Of a stretch of 64,000 nt of DNA, positions 32,954 through 42,544 are shown one piece after another; positions within the stretch are counted from its first letter, which is position 1; every line of letters begins with the position of its first letter. A program made the position numbers and the translations under genes. The notes below the pieces were generated by a model, which worked only from the letters and a program-made list of their open reading frames with translations, ran no database searches and was not told the DNA's origin. Source of the stretch: CAYFVU01 sp964594775 (lineage in GTDB: Bacteria > Spirochaetota > Spirochaetia > DSM-16054 > Sediminispirochaetaceae); NCBI GenBank assembly GCA_964594775.1, contig CAZQNO010000009.1:1-64000 (forward strand), given 5' to 3'.

Positions 32954-34501
32954 CTATTGCGCCAGTTGTCTGCTGAGGGCTAAGAATCTCGGCAGGATCT
33001 TCCCTTCTTTGTCGAGACTTATGCGGCGCTTGTCGATCCGTACAGGATAGGGGCGGACGTAGAGGGGCCTTCCATTGACAAAACCCACGGAAAGAATAAG
33101 CGACTCTTCGGCAAAGGGCATAACGTACATCCCGGGGAAGAGAAAGTTCCCGAGACTGTAAGCGATAAGGCCGTCCTCGTAGGCCTCCATCCCCTGCAGC
33201 ACGTGAGGATGACTCCCGAAAACGAGATCGGCACCCGAATCTATGCAGCTGCGGTAGAAGGAGACCTGATCCTCCACGGGGTAGTTTTGCCACTCCTGTC
33301 CTCCGTGGACCGCAACGACATCTATCGAATCATCCGAAGAAAAGGAGGCAATGGCTTCGAGGGCCGGGGCTCCGGAAAAGATGATTCCCGGCCGTTCTTC
33401 GTTTACCGAAGCCCGGCTTCGGCCGTCGAAACCGTTTTGCTCCCTGGGATAGGCGGCGACCGAGAGGATACGGACTTCCGTCTTCCGTCCTCCCTTTGTA
33501 ACTGTTTCCGTATGAGGCCGGTAAGCCTCCTCTATCGTTCTTCCGGCCCCCGAAGTGGGAATTTCGTAACGTTCAAGGTTATCCAGAGTATCGAGAAAAC
33601 CGCCGCTTCCGAAATCGTAACAGTGATTATTGGTGATGGAGAGGTAGTCGAAGCCGGCCTCTTTCAGACGGGGAAGAACTTCGGGGCGAAATCTAAAGTT
33701 ATAGCTCTTAGAAATTTTCGTTCCGCCGAGAGTAACGGCACCCTCTAGATTCCCAATGAGAACATCCTGGCTGCGAAGGACGGGCAGGGTATCGGAAAAT
33801 ATGTAGGAGAGTCCTTCTTCTCCGCGGGAGATGAGAGCGTCTTCGATTCCCCTGCCGACCATCATGTCGCCGACGCCGCCGACGGTGACCAGCGCAGGCG
33901 GCTCGACGGAAAGCAGTTCTCCGGCGGTTTCTTTCAGCTTCCCGAACCAGCGGTGCAGCTCCTCTTTCAGCGAAGGGTCATCGGTGTCGATTTCGAGGTG
34001 CGCCGCATAGTCTTCCTTTAATGGATAGTCCTGTGCGTCGACTCCCTTCCCGTCTATCGTGAGGGCCTTTAGGGGCGGGCGTATCTCCTCGATAGGGAGA
34101 ATTCGTTTTTCTGAGAGGTCGGATAGTTTTTCCCAAGTGATATCGTGGGTTTCTTCCCAAATATAGGCCGTCGGGGCGAAGTAGCGGCGCTTGAGAATTA
34201 TTCCCTCAGTTCCAGAGGCGGGGCCGAAGAGAATTCGCGCTGCTATCTCGAAAGTCGCTTCCCCCGACACGGTTGAGCCTTCCTGTTCGATAAGAATTCT
34301 CGCCGGTGCCTCTCCTGCGGCTCCAGAAAGCTTCTCAAATGCTTGAACTGTCTTTGTGTCCGTATCAAGCTCTATGAGTATGGCCGCTTCCCCCTGTACG
34401 TCCTTCGAAGCGGAATTCGATTCGGAAGCTTGTGAGCAGGAGATGAGGAGGAATACTCCGATGAAAGAAAACCATTTCCACATTCTTTCTTCTGAAATCA
34501 T
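32954..34501 (-). CDS. CapA-family metallophosphatase-like lipoprotein
   Basis: A 515-residue protein with a lipobox (FLLISCSQ) about 22 residues in, so it is membrane-anchored and exported. The PGA_cap/CapA domain covers about residues 205-460: VGGVGDMMVGRGIEDAL, VLIGNLEGAVT, DYLSITNNHCYDFG, VHGGQEW, GSHPHVLQGMEAYEDGLIAY and SLGNFLFPG. CapA proteins take part in poly-gamma-glutamate export or capsule synthesis and related envelope chemistry; the true substrate here is unknown. The first 200 residues are a separate exported region. Start at 34501 overlaps the yihY stop (ATGA); ATG at 34483 is an alternative that keeps the signal sequence. Confidence 0.85.
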   Translation of the reverse strand: MISEERMWKWFSFIGVFLLISCSQASESNSASKDVQGEAAILIELDTDTKTVQAFEKLSGAAGEAPARILIEQEGSTVSGEATFEIAARILFGPASGTEGIILKRRYFAPTAYIWEETHDITWEKLSDLSEKRILPIEEIRPPLKALTIDGKGVDAQDYPLKEDYAAHLEIDTDDPSLKEELHRWFGKLKETAGELLSVEPPALVTVGGVGDMMVGRGIEDALISRGEEGLSYIFSDTLPVLRSQDVLIGNLEGAVTLGGTKISKSYNFRFRPEVLPRLKEAGFDYLSITNNHCYDFGSGGFLDTLDNLERYEIPTSGAGRTIEEAYRPHTETVTKGGRKTEVRILSVAAYPREQNGFDGRSRASVNEERPGIIFSGAPALEAIASFSSDDSIDVVAVHGGQEWQNYPVEDQVSFYRSCIDSGADLVFGSHPHVLQGMEAYEDGLIAYSLGNFLFPGMYVMPFAEESLILSVGFVNGRPLYVRPYPVRIDKRRISLDKEGKILPRFLALSRQLAQ

Positions 34502-35802
34502 TCCAGGTTCTTCTTCTCGCTTATTTCGGCAACTACAGAGAGGACGGTGCTTTCTTCGAAAGAGTCGGTGCCCGAATGAAAGAAATTTTCCACCCGCTTG
34601 TTATTGTTGAAGGACTCATCAAAGGGAGAAGGGCTTTGTGCGCTTCCGAACAAAACGTGAAAAACCTCCTTCATCGAAGTAATCGCCGGTTCTTTGCTGA
34701 TGACCGCGAATGAGGGGTGGGAGCGGGAATAGCTTATCAGTCCGCCGTTTTTCAGCAATCGAAGGTAGAACTCGAGATCGTTCGGTGAAAGAAAATGCAG
34801 CTGGGCGAGCCTGCGGAGGCTGCAGGGCTCCTTTCCTCTGTAGAATCGTTCGGCCATATCGAGATAGATGTCTAAGCCGGTGCGGATCTGTGCGAAGGGC
34901 TGCAGGGCTCCGCCATGAAAACCGACCCGCCCCGAGGCGCGGTATTGATGAAGAGAAGAGATCTCAACGGCCAGCAGTATTACGAACCACTGTATGGCCA
35001 GCCAGATGAGAAAAATGGGAACTGAGGCGAGGGAACCGTAGAGAACCGAGAGACGAATAACGTACTTGGTAAAAAAGAGAAAACCGAAACGGGCAATCTC
35101 CCATATAAGAGTGCCGCAGAAAGCGCCGATAAGACTGCTGTCTATTCGCACCCTTGTCGACGGAACGGTATAGATAATAAGCCAGATTATGAGGAATACA
35201 ACAGCACTGGGACCTAGTAAGTAGACTGCCGAAAGGCCGGCAGGGATCTCCCGGCCATGGAAAAACATGCTCCTTAGAGAATGAAAAAAGGTGAATCCTA
35301 CCCCGATGAGAAGGGTACCGAATACGAGTATCGATATATAGAGAAAGAATTTTCTCAACGGTCCCATAGCGGAAGAACTTCCCCAAACGGCATTGATATT
35401 TTCTGTGATTCCATTGAGCAAAAAGATCGAAGCAATAGCAAAAACAAGAAGGCCCACTATGCCGAGGGTACCGGCATTTTCTAAAAAGAGATCGATATAT
35501 TCGATGATCTCCTGCTGCCGAGTGGGGATGAGAAAGCGAATGAGGAATTCCTTGAAATGGGCCTGTGCTTCGGCGAAGGCGCCGAAACCGGTGAAGAGAG
35601 AAAAGATGAATGCCGTGAGGGGTACGAGCGAGAGGAGACTTACGAAGGCCAATCCGGTTGCGCGGAGCATGCACTTGTCATAGTGCACGTTCTTCGTGAG
35701 AATGAGGAGCAGCCTCGCAGACTTCTCTGTGATCTCCTTTATCCGCGGCGCAAGAAGGGCGCTGTGACGCTCCTTTCCCCTATTGCCTGTATTAGTACTC
35801 AT
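34498..35802 (-). CDS. YihY/BrkB-family inner-membrane protein with C-terminal regulatory tail
   Basis: A 434-residue protein. Residues 30-275 form the YihY/UPF0761 domain with six membrane segments, starting with the family mark ATGLAFVSLLSLVPL and including VYLLGPSAVVFLIIWLIIYT and FLIWLAIQWFVILLAVEI. The C-terminal 150 residues (PLRRLAQLHFLSPNDLEFYL region and beyond) are soluble and include a winged-helix-like stretch, found in some longer members. Function of the family is unsettled (the name RNase BN was withdrawn). The start at 35802 follows TATACT by seven bases with no Shine-Dalgarno. Operon with capA. Confidence 0.86.
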   Translation of the reverse strand: MSTNTGNRGKERHSALLAPRIKEITEKSARLLLILTKNVHYDKCMLRATGLAFVSLLSLVPLTAFIFSLFTGFGAFAEAQAHFKEFLIRFLIPTRQQEIIEYIDLFLENAGTLGIVGLLVFAIASIFLLNGITENINAVWGSSSAMGPLRKFFLYISILVFGTLLIGVGFTFFHSLRSMFFHGREIPAGLSAVYLLGPSAVVFLIIWLIIYTVPSTRVRIDSSLIGAFCGTLIWEIARFGFLFFTKYVIRLSVLYGSLASVPIFLIWLAIQWFVILLAVEISSLHQYRASGRVGFHGGALQPFAQIRTGLDIYLDMAERFYRGKEPCSLRRLAQLHFLSPNDLEFYLRLLKNGGLISYSRSHPSFAVISKEPAITSMKEVFHVLFGSAQSPSPFDESFNNNKRVENFFHSGTDSFEESTVLSVVAEISEKKNLE

Positions 35803-35829
35803 CGATGAAAGTATAATGAAAATAAGGAA

Positions 35830-35857
35830 AGGCGACACCCCTCAAGAGGTGCCGCCT
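35830..35857 (-). terminator. Hairpin terminator after the exported jelly-roll-like gene
   Basis: AGGCG (35830-35834) with CGCCT (35853-35857), and CACC/GGTG plus CTC/GAG inside, form a stable hairpin 35 bases after the stop at 35892 on the minus strand. The following minus-strand bases are pyrimidine-rich but not a clean T-run. The same hairpin lies just upstream of the yihY promoter. Confidence 0.55.
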
Positions 35858-35891
35858 AAAAAACGAAAAGGAGAAGAAATGAGAAGATCTC

Positions 35892-36581
35892 TTATCTGTC
35901 TACTCTAATCACTTCGAGATTGTCGAAACTCACGGCAAGGCTGTTGGTGCGAAGCGCTAGGTAGTTTCCTCTGCCCGGAGCTTCGTCGAGATAGAAACGA
36001 TAGTAGACACCGCTGCGTGTGGGGTCCCAGACCTTTACCAGTCCGGTATCGCCGTTTACCTGGATGCGGGCGGGTACCGCAACATCGATATAGTCGATAT
36101 CGAGATACTTTACGGGAAGCTGTGCCTGATAGTCCTCGAGAAGTCTCATGTCCACGTGGCTTCTGCTCTTGTAGACCTGTGCCTGAAAGCCCGGTCTTCC
36201 GTAGGTGGTGTTTTCGTCGTAGTTCAGCCAGAGAAGGTAGGACTTCCCGTTACCCCATGAACGCCCGGCGAATGCCTTATCTGCAAAGACCTGCAAGCCG
36301 AAACCGCCCATCCTGTCCTCATAACCGCCGCCTTCGTAACGAACGTCGAACCGATACTCCATGGTCCCGCTCTGCGGTACGCGGAAGTTGATCTTTGCCA
36401 GCCGTTGGTCTTCGTCGGACTGATAGAGCCGGCCCCTCATGCTGTGCCAATCACCGTAGGCTCCGGAGTGATCGGGGGAAGAGGAAAAGTCTTCGGAACC
36501 GATTACCGTGTCTCCCCATGCTACGGTTGTAATGAGAAAAAGACACACTAATCCACAGAGAATAATAGAATTTTTATGCAT
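35892..36581 (-). CDS. Exported protein of unknown function, probable lectin-like beta-sandwich
   Basis: A 229-residue protein with a signal peptide (KNSIILCGLVCLFLITTVAWG, cleavage likely after about residue 22). The mature part begins IGSEDFSSSPDHSG and ends AVSFDNLEVIRVDR; this pattern, with MEYRFDVRYEG and FGLQVFADKAFAG inside, is typical of concanavalin/laminin-G-like or sugar-binding beta-sandwich proteins. No catalytic motif found. Periplasmic or outer-membrane-associated location is inferred. ATG at 36581 is preferred to GTG at 36587 because AGGAGG lies seven bases before it. Monocistronic, divergent from mrfA. Confidence 0.72.
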   Translation of the reverse strand: MHKNSIILCGLVCLFLITTVAWGDTVIGSEDFSSSPDHSGAYGDWHSMRGRLYQSDEDQRLAKINFRVPQSGTMEYRFDVRYEGGGYEDRMGGFGLQVFADKAFAGRSWGNGKSYLLWLNYDENTTYGRPGFQAQVYKSRSHVDMRLLEDYQAQLPVKYLDIDYIDVAVPARIQVNGDTGLVKVWDPTRSGVYYRFYLDEAPGRGNYLALRTNSLAVSFDNLEVIRVDR

Positions 36582-36658
36582 GTGCACCCTCCTACCTTGT
36601 AAACAGCTGAATCCCCCTCCTCGTTACATAAAAATGAAAAGATGCTACAATTCGTGCA

Positions 36659-38962
36659 ATGGATGCGATAGATATTTTGCTCAAAGAGCTTAAAAGGGAT
36701 GAAGCTTTTCTTCACGCCGTCACAAAAATCCACACTATCCCGGAGAGAGAGGCGCGTTTCGCCCCTATCCCCGAGGGGATCGCCCGGGAGCTGAGGCAGG
36801 TATTGGAAAGCAGAGGCATTTCGCGGCTCTACTCCCACCAAGCCGAGAGTTACGAAATGGTCAGAAGAGGAAAAAACGTCGTTTTGGTGACCCCTACCGC
36901 CAGCGGGAAGACCCTTGGCTACAATCTGCCGGTAATCCAGAGTCTCTTGGAGGAACCGGAGATGCGGGCCCTCTATCTCTTTCCCACCAAAGCATTGAGC
37001 CAGGACCAGCAGTCCACCCTCAATGAGGTAGTGATGGGGGGGGAAATGCCGCTTAAGGTATCCACCTACGATGGAGATACTCCCGGCAGTCTTAGGATAG
37101 CCGCTCGGGAGAGCGGGCGCATCGTGATCAGCAATCCGGACATGCTCCACGCCGGAATATTGCCAAACCATCCCAAGTGGATCAAATTCCTCAGCAATCT
37201 TCGCTTCGTGGTAATAGACGAACTCCACACCTACCGGGGGATATTCGGTTCTCACATGACCAATCTCGTGCGGAGGTTGAGGAGAATCGCAAAATTTTAC
37301 GGCACCGAGCCTCAATTCATCTGCTGTTCCGCAACAATAGGCAATCCCGATGAGCTTGCCGAACGGATCATCGAGGCGCCGGTGGAAAAAATAGATGAAA
37401 ACGGAGCGCCGGCAGGTAAGAGGCACATTGTATTCTACAATCCGCCCCTCGTCGATCCGGTACAGGGAATACGCAGAGGGGTGGTCCTGGAATCGAAGCG
37501 GATTGCCGCTCGTCTTTTAAAAAAGGGGATTAAGACCATTGTCTTCGCCCGCTCGAGAATACGGGCGGAACTCATCGCCGAGTATATTCGGGGGGAGCTG
37601 AAGAACTTCTATACCGATAACGGAGGGCTGCGAATAGAATCTTACCGGGGCGGCTATCTGCCGGGCGAACGAAGGAGTATAGAACAAGGGCTCCGTGAGG
37701 GAACTGTCCACGCGGTGGTTTCGACGGTTGCCCTGGAGCTGGGGATCGATATTGGTGAGCTCGATGCGGCGGTGCTCGCCGGTATTCCCTCTTCGATAGC
37801 CTCTGTATGGCAGCAGTCGGGAAGGGCGGGCCGCAGGAGGAGGAGCTCCGCCGCCTTTCTCATCGCCTCGGCCTCTGCGACGGATCAATTCCTCATCACA
37901 CATCCGGACTACTTCTTCGCTCAGTCCCCGGAATCTGCCTGGGTCAATCCGGACAACATCTTCGTTTTGATGGACCATCTCAAATGCGCGGTATTCGAGA
38001 TACCGATGGCAGAGGGGGAACTCTTCGGCGGAAAGGTCGATGAGCTTTTGGCATATCTTGAAGAGGGGGGGACTATTCGAAGAACCCGCGGAAAATGGTA
38101 CTGGGCCGACCGGGGATACCCGGCCGAAGGAATAGGTTTGAGGTCCGCATCTTCGCAGAACGTCGTGATAATAGACCAAACGGGAGGGAAAAACGAGGTC
38201 ATCGGAGAAATGGATCTTCCCTCGGCAAAGGAACTCCTCTTTCCCAATGCCGTCTATCTGCATCGAGGCACCCAGTACCTCTCCCTCTCTCTCGACGTGG
38301 AGGAGAGAACCTGCTATGTGCGTGAGGAGAAACTCAACTACTATACCGATTCCATTGTGAAGAGCGATATCAAGGTCCTGCAGGTCGATGAAGAGTCGAA
38401 GCTTCTCTCTTGTGATCTCCTGCTCTCCGATGTACTGGTGCGTTCACAAGTGGCGAAGTACAAGAAACTGAAATACGGCAGTCACGAAAATCTCGGATAT
38501 GGGGACATACATCTGCCGGAGGAGGAGATCCATACGAGGGCGGCGGTCATCGTTTTTACCGAAGCCGGCGCGGCCCACCGGGCCTTTCATGGAATTCCCC
38601 CAGAGATCCGGGAGGATATTCTCTCGCGGATAGGCAGGCTGATTCGTAACGTGGCACCGATATTCCTTCTCTGCGAGCGACGGGACCTCGGTTTAGCCGA
38701 GCGGCTCAGAGATCCTCACACGGGAGCCCCCTCGATCTATCTCTATGACAAGGCTCCGGGGGGCATCGGTCTTTCAGAGGGCTTTATCGAACGGTGGCGG
38801 GAGATTCTCGAGGCGGCAGAGGATACCGTGGCCACCTGTTCCTGTGCTTCCGGTTGTCCCTCCTGCATAGGACCCGATGAAAGCGGAGACGGAAGGAATA
38901 GAAAGGAGCTGGCGAGGGAGTTTTTTCGCAGCTGGCTGAGAGAGAGGGACATCGAGGAATGA
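36659..38962 (+). CDS. mrfA: MrfA-type superfamily 2 DNA helicase
   Basis: A 767-residue DExH helicase. Motif I TPTASGKTLGY, motif II VVIDELHTYRG, motif III CCSATIGN, and motif VI QQSGRAGRRRRSS are all present. The C-terminal domain (DUF1998/MrfA type) has four cysteines in CSCASGCPSCIGPDESGDG, the zinc or iron-sulfur site of the family. In Bacillus subtilis MrfA works with the exonuclease MrfB in a UvrA-independent excision pathway for mitomycin C damage. The next gene is exactly MrfB, overlapping by four bases. TACAAT lies seven bases before the ATG and there is no Shine-Dalgarno, so the transcript may be leaderless. Confidence 0.93.
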   Translation: MDAIDILLKELKRDEAFLHAVTKIHTIPEREARFAPIPEGIARELRQVLESRGISRLYSHQAESYEMVRRGKNVVLVTPTASGKTLGYNLPVIQSLLEEPEMRALYLFPTKALSQDQQSTLNEVVMGGEMPLKVSTYDGDTPGSLRIAARESGRIVISNPDMLHAGILPNHPKWIKFLSNLRFVVIDELHTYRGIFGSHMTNLVRRLRRIAKFYGTEPQFICCSATIGNPDELAERIIEAPVEKIDENGAPAGKRHIVFYNPPLVDPVQGIRRGVVLESKRIAARLLKKGIKTIVFARSRIRAELIAEYIRGELKNFYTDNGGLRIESYRGGYLPGERRSIEQGLREGTVHAVVSTVALELGIDIGELDAAVLAGIPSSIASVWQQSGRAGRRRRSSAAFLIASASATDQFLITHPDYFFAQSPESAWVNPDNIFVLMDHLKCAVFEIPMAEGELFGGKVDELLAYLEEGGTIRRTRGKWYWADRGYPAEGIGLRSASSQNVVIIDQTGGKNEVIGEMDLPSAKELLFPNAVYLHRGTQYLSLSLDVEERTCYVREEKLNYYTDSIVKSDIKVLQVDEESKLLSCDLLLSDVLVRSQVAKYKKLKYGSHENLGYGDIHLPEEEIHTRAAVIVFTEAGAAHRAFHGIPPEIREDILSRIGRLIRNVAPIFLLCERRDLGLAERLRDPHTGAPSIYLYDKAPGGIGLSEGFIERWREILEAAEDTVATCSCASGCPSCIGPDESGDGRNRKELAREFFRSWLRERDIEE

Positions 38963-40143
38963 GTGCCCGTCTCTCCGATCGTCTCTCGCAGATGCGGATG
39001 CTGCGCGAGGCACGGGAAGGACGTACCGGAAGCTCCAACGAGCGCGGGAATAACGAGAGAACTCCCGGCGGCCGAAAGACCGCACCGGAGATCCGGAAAG
39101 AAGAGCTCTTCGAGGGCTGGAGCCGCCCGGCGCCCCTTGTTTTCACGCGGGAGAGTCTCTATCCCTTTCCCCTGCGGGAGAGACCGTACGGCGGGCTTCT
39201 CATTGCGGAGGAGAAATTGCCTGCCGCGGTGTTCTATGACTTCGAAACAACGGGACTTTCCGGCGGGGCGGGCACCTACATCTTTCTTGCCGGCTTCGCC
39301 GTTCTGCAGGAAGGAGAGATACATTTACGCCAATTTTTTCTCGAGGACTACCCGGGAGAGCCGGATTTTATTACCCTTATCCGGGAAAGCTTTGCCTCGG
39401 CCGAATATTTCATATCCTACAATGGAAAACGCTTCGATGCCCCACTGCTGCAGACAAGGGCCCGAATGAGCGGCGTGCCTGCGGAGATGGGAACACAGCT
39501 CGATCTCCTCTTTCCCTGCCGCCGCATCTGGAAGCGAAAGATAGGAAGCTGCAGTCTCTCAAACGTAGAACGAATGGTCTTGAACCGGGGGAGGGAAGAT
39601 GATATCCCCGGCTCCCTCATCCCGGACTGCTATTTCTCCTTTCTTCGCGGAGAGGAAGCCGGCTGTATGGGACGGGTAATCGACCACCACCGGAGGGACA
39701 TCATCAGTCTCGTCCACCTCCTCTTCAGAATCGAGGAAGCGGCGGCGAGGCCTGCCGACCTGAGCTCCCGCGAAGAACGGGAGGGGATGGCAAACCTGCT
39801 TCTTTACTACGGGGACGAGAGAGGACTCAGCATTCTGGAAGATGAGCTGGAAGCGGGATCCATGCGGGCAGGGCGAATGGCCGTGCCGGCCTACAGACGA
39901 AGGGGAAATTTCGAAAAAATGGAAATCCTTCTTCGGCGGATGTGGGAAAAAGACCGTGGTTTGTTTCAAGGGATAGCCCTGGCAAAGCTTTTAGAGCATA
40001 GGCGAAAAGACCTCTTCGGTGCCGTCGAAATTGTAGATCTGCTCAAGCAGAGGCATCCCTTTCTCTCTGATCCTATGAAAGAAGAACTGGAACACCGCCG
40101 GAGGAGATTGCAAAAAAAGATCGCGCTTGCGGGGAAGCTTTAA
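38959..40143 (+). CDS. mrfB: MrfB-type DEDD exonuclease
   Basis: A 394-residue protein. The RNase H-like exonuclease domain (about 80-265) has the DEDD residues: FYDFETTGLSGGAGTY (D and E), FISYNGKRFDAPLL (D), and HHRRDIISLVHLL (final D with preceding His). The C-terminus (270-394) has helical TPR-like repeats (GRMAVPAYRRRGNFEKMEIL). In B. subtilis MrfB is a metal-dependent exonuclease acting with MrfA in repair of crosslinks and adducts. ATG overlaps the mrfA stop (ATGA), so the pair is translated together. It converges on glgA. Confidence 0.92.
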   Translation: MSARLSDRLSQMRMLREAREGRTGSSNERGNNERTPGGRKTAPEIRKEELFEGWSRPAPLVFTRESLYPFPLRERPYGGLLIAEEKLPAAVFYDFETTGLSGGAGTYIFLAGFAVLQEGEIHLRQFFLEDYPGEPDFITLIRESFASAEYFISYNGKRFDAPLLQTRARMSGVPAEMGTQLDLLFPCRRIWKRKIGSCSLSNVERMVLNRGREDDIPGSLIPDCYFSFLRGEEAGCMGRVIDHHRRDIISLVHLLFRIEEAAARPADLSSREEREGMANLLLYYGDERGLSILEDELEAGSMRAGRMAVPAYRRRGNFEKMEILLRRMWEKDRGLFQGIALAKLLEHRRKDLFGAVEIVDLLKQRHPFLSDPMKEELEHRRRRLQKKIALAGKL

Positions 40144-40177
40144 AGCGGTCCGTCCAGCACAGAACAGGCCCGGGAGG

Positions 40178-41644
40178 CTATGATACCGGAGAAGAGGATA
40201 AAAGCGAGCTGTAGAGCTCCCGATAGCGTTTGGACGACTCTTTCCAGGAAAATCTGCGCTGCATGGCCCTGCGGCGCATGATGTCGAACTGATCGCTCTT
40301 CTCATACCAGGTGGAGACTGCCCATTCGGTGGTGCCGTAGATGCTCTCCGGTGTGAGGTCGTCGAAGACGAAGCCCGTTCCCTCACCGCTTTTAGGATCG
40401 AAATTGTCTACCGTATCGGCCAGGCCGCCGGTGCGGTGGACGATGGGAAGGGTCCCGTAGCGGAGCGAATACATCTGGTTGAGACCGCAGGGTTCGTACC
40501 GGCTGGGCATGAGAAAGAGATCGGCGCCGGCTTCGATGAGATGGGCGAGGCGGTTGCTGAAACTGATCAAGGCCTTGAGATTGGGGTGCCTTGCGGCAAT
40601 ATCGAGGAGTTCTCGCTCTATCCAGTCCTCACCCGTTCCCAGGATGACGATCTGCACGGACATCTCGTTGCATATACCCCTGAGGCTCCCGCGGCGGGGC
40701 TCGCAAAGTTCACCGAAGCCCTTCTGTCCCGTTAATCTGCTCACCATGCCGATGAGGGGAAGATCCTCGCGAACGGCAAGCCCCGTTTCCTCCTGAAGTA
40801 CCCGCTTAGCTTCGGCCTTGCCGCAAAGATCATTGTGAGAAAAGGAAGCAGGAATAGAGGGATCGTTTTCCGTGTCCCATTCGAGATAGTCCGCACCATT
40901 GAGGATTCCGTGAAGGGAGCTGCGCCGCTCGACGAGGAGTTTCTCCAGTCCCTCCCCGAATTCGGCGGTCTGTATTTCCTTCGCGTAGCTGGGGGAAACG
41001 GTGGTAACCGCATCGCAACGCAGAATTCCCGCCTTAAGAAAGTTGAGCCGTTCGCCATAGCTCCATTGATCGGAGAGAAGTTCCGCCTCAATATCAATAG
41101 AGTGGATGTCGAGTTTGGGAAAGATACCCTGATATCCTATGTTGTGTAGGGTTAAGACCGTTTTTGTCGCTGCAAAATCGGCGGAGTACCTTTCATCCTT
41201 CATATAAGCGGTGATAAGAGCCCCCTGCCAGTCATGGGCGTGGATGATTTCGGGTATCCAGGAGAGCTCGCGCAGGAGTTCCAGCCCGGCTCGACAGAAG
41301 AGGGCGAAGCGCAGGGAGTTGTCCCGGTAGGTATGACTCCCGCTTTTGCCGTAGAGGCCGGGCCTCTCGGAAAAGAGCGGATTATCGATGAAATAGACCG
41401 GCAGGGCGGTCTCCGGAAGCGTCGTTTCGTATACGGTGCAGTCGTACGCGGTCAATCCCATCGGGATGTGCAGATCGGTCTTCCTCGTCATATTCGCGAT
41501 GGACACGGTGGAGAAGCGGGGCAGGACTATCCGCACCTCGTCTCTCGTCGAAGCAAGAGAGGCCGATAGGGCCCCGACTACGTCGGCGAGTCCGCCGGAT
41601 TTGATAAAGGGGACCGCTTCGCTGGAAACCATACAGATATTCAT
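40178..41644 (-). CDS. glgA: Glycogen synthase (ADP-glucose type)
   Basis: A 488-residue GT5 glycosyltransferase adding glucose from ADP-glucose to glycogen. Seen: the substrate-binding start SSEAVPFIKSGGLADVVGAL with the KSGGL motif, HAHDWQGALITAYM, LTLHNIGYQGIFPK, IGMVSRLTGQKGF, and the catalytic MPSRYEPCGLNQMYSLRYGT with YGTLPIVHRTGGLADTV. ATG at 41644 has CGGAG seven bases before it; an in-frame GTG lies two codons upstream. No other glg genes nearby; it follows a GNAT gene by 15 bases. Confidence 0.95.
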   Translation of the reverse strand: MNICMVSSEAVPFIKSGGLADVVGALSASLASTRDEVRIVLPRFSTVSIANMTRKTDLHIPMGLTAYDCTVYETTLPETALPVYFIDNPLFSERPGLYGKSGSHTYRDNSLRFALFCRAGLELLRELSWIPEIIHAHDWQGALITAYMKDERYSADFAATKTVLTLHNIGYQGIFPKLDIHSIDIEAELLSDQWSYGERLNFLKAGILRCDAVTTVSPSYAKEIQTAEFGEGLEKLLVERRSSLHGILNGADYLEWDTENDPSIPASFSHNDLCGKAEAKRVLQEETGLAVREDLPLIGMVSRLTGQKGFGELCEPRRGSLRGICNEMSVQIVILGTGEDWIERELLDIAARHPNLKALISFSNRLAHLIEAGADLFLMPSRYEPCGLNQMYSLRYGTLPIVHRTGGLADTVDNFDPKSGEGTGFVFDDLTPESIYGTTEWAVSTWYEKSDQFDIMRRRAMQRRFSWKESSKRYRELYSSLLSSSPVS

Positions 41645-41659
41645 ACACACTCCGACAAA

Positions 41660-42544
41660 TTACTGCTGTATATATACTATACGATAATCGGTGATAAGGT
41701 CAAAAGAGAGGCCCCGGTAGAGTTCGAGTGCCGCGGTGTTTCGGTCGCGAACAAAGAGGACGCTGGAGTACCCCCAATCGCGGCAGCGGTTGAGAAGATG
41801 TGTCATCAGGATCCTGGAGAGATGCCGTCGACGATAGGCCGGATCGGTGTATACCCCGCCGATCTGACAGTAGGCCAGGCCGATGGCGTTGGTTCCTGCC
41901 TTGGCGACCGGGCCATCCGGCCCTTCGATAAAAAAGATCCGCTGTTTCGCCGCCGTCTGCTTGAAATAGAGGAGGTGGGCCCGTCGATTGAATCGTTCGG
42001 GATGGATCAACACCTCCTCATGCTGATACCTCTCTTCGAGGGGAAAGACGCTTTCGTAGTTTTTCACGCTGAGACGCTGAAACCGAAAGGGTTTGGGCAG
42101 TTTCTCATCGGGAAGAGGAATTTCTTTTTCCCTCCGCATAAGGTAGTAGGAAAGAGCGGTATCCACGGGCCGGTCGAGAGAATGGCTGCAGAGCTGCACA
42201 TTACCTGCGGGTCCGAGAATACTGAAGATACGTCTGTGGGGAGGGACGATGCGCTCGATCAGAGGAGCGATATCTTCCGGGGAGAAGAGCCGTTGGGGTG
42301 AGAAAAGAGGGAAAAGACTGCCCCGGCCGGTTAAAAGGGCAAGGGCGAGGGGAAGACGTGTCCCGTCTCCGTGCTCACGGTCCGATTCTTGCGCGAGAAA
42401 GAGGGCGGCCTCGTTTTCCGGGGGGAGTATAATTTTCCGTTTTCCTTTCAGACGGCTGGAGAGACTCACGTTGTAGGGTTCATATTCGGCGAGAAAGGCG
42501 CCGACGGAGGCGATGTCGGTTCGAAGGGCTCTACGCCAGATCAC
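41660..42544 (-). CDS. GNAT-family N-acetyltransferase
   Basis: A 294-residue protein. The C-terminal half (about 190-290) is a GNAT domain: the acetyl-CoA-binding segment is VYTDPAYRRRHLSRILMTHLL, followed by GYSSVLFVRDRNTAALELYRGLSF, both typical. The N-terminal half (1-150) matches the unclassified domain often fused to such acetyltransferases. Substrate unknown. Its ATG overlaps the stop of the GH3 gene, so it is coupled to hexosaminidase expression; acetylation of a sugar or peptide from cell-wall turnover is possible but unproven. Confidence 0.85.
   Translation of the reverse strand: MIWRRALRTDIASVGAFLAEYEPYNVSLSSRLKGKRKIILPPENEAALFLAQESDREHGDGTRLPLALALLTGRGSLFPLFSPQRLFSPEDIAPLIERIVPPHRRIFSILGPAGNVQLCSHSLDRPVDTALSYYLMRREKEIPLPDEKLPKPFRFQRLSVKNYESVFPLEERYQHEEVLIHPERFNRRAHLLYFKQTAAKQRIFFIEGPDGPVAKAGTNAIGLAYCQIGGVYTDPAYRRRHLSRILMTHLLNRCRDWGYSSVLFVRDRNTAALELYRGLSFDLITDYRIVYIQQ

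Noticed and set aside
32936..32956. Hairpin spanning the stop codons of the zinc-ribbon gene and capA as terminator
   Set aside because: The stem is imperfect and no T-run follows on either strand, so I did not list it as a terminator.
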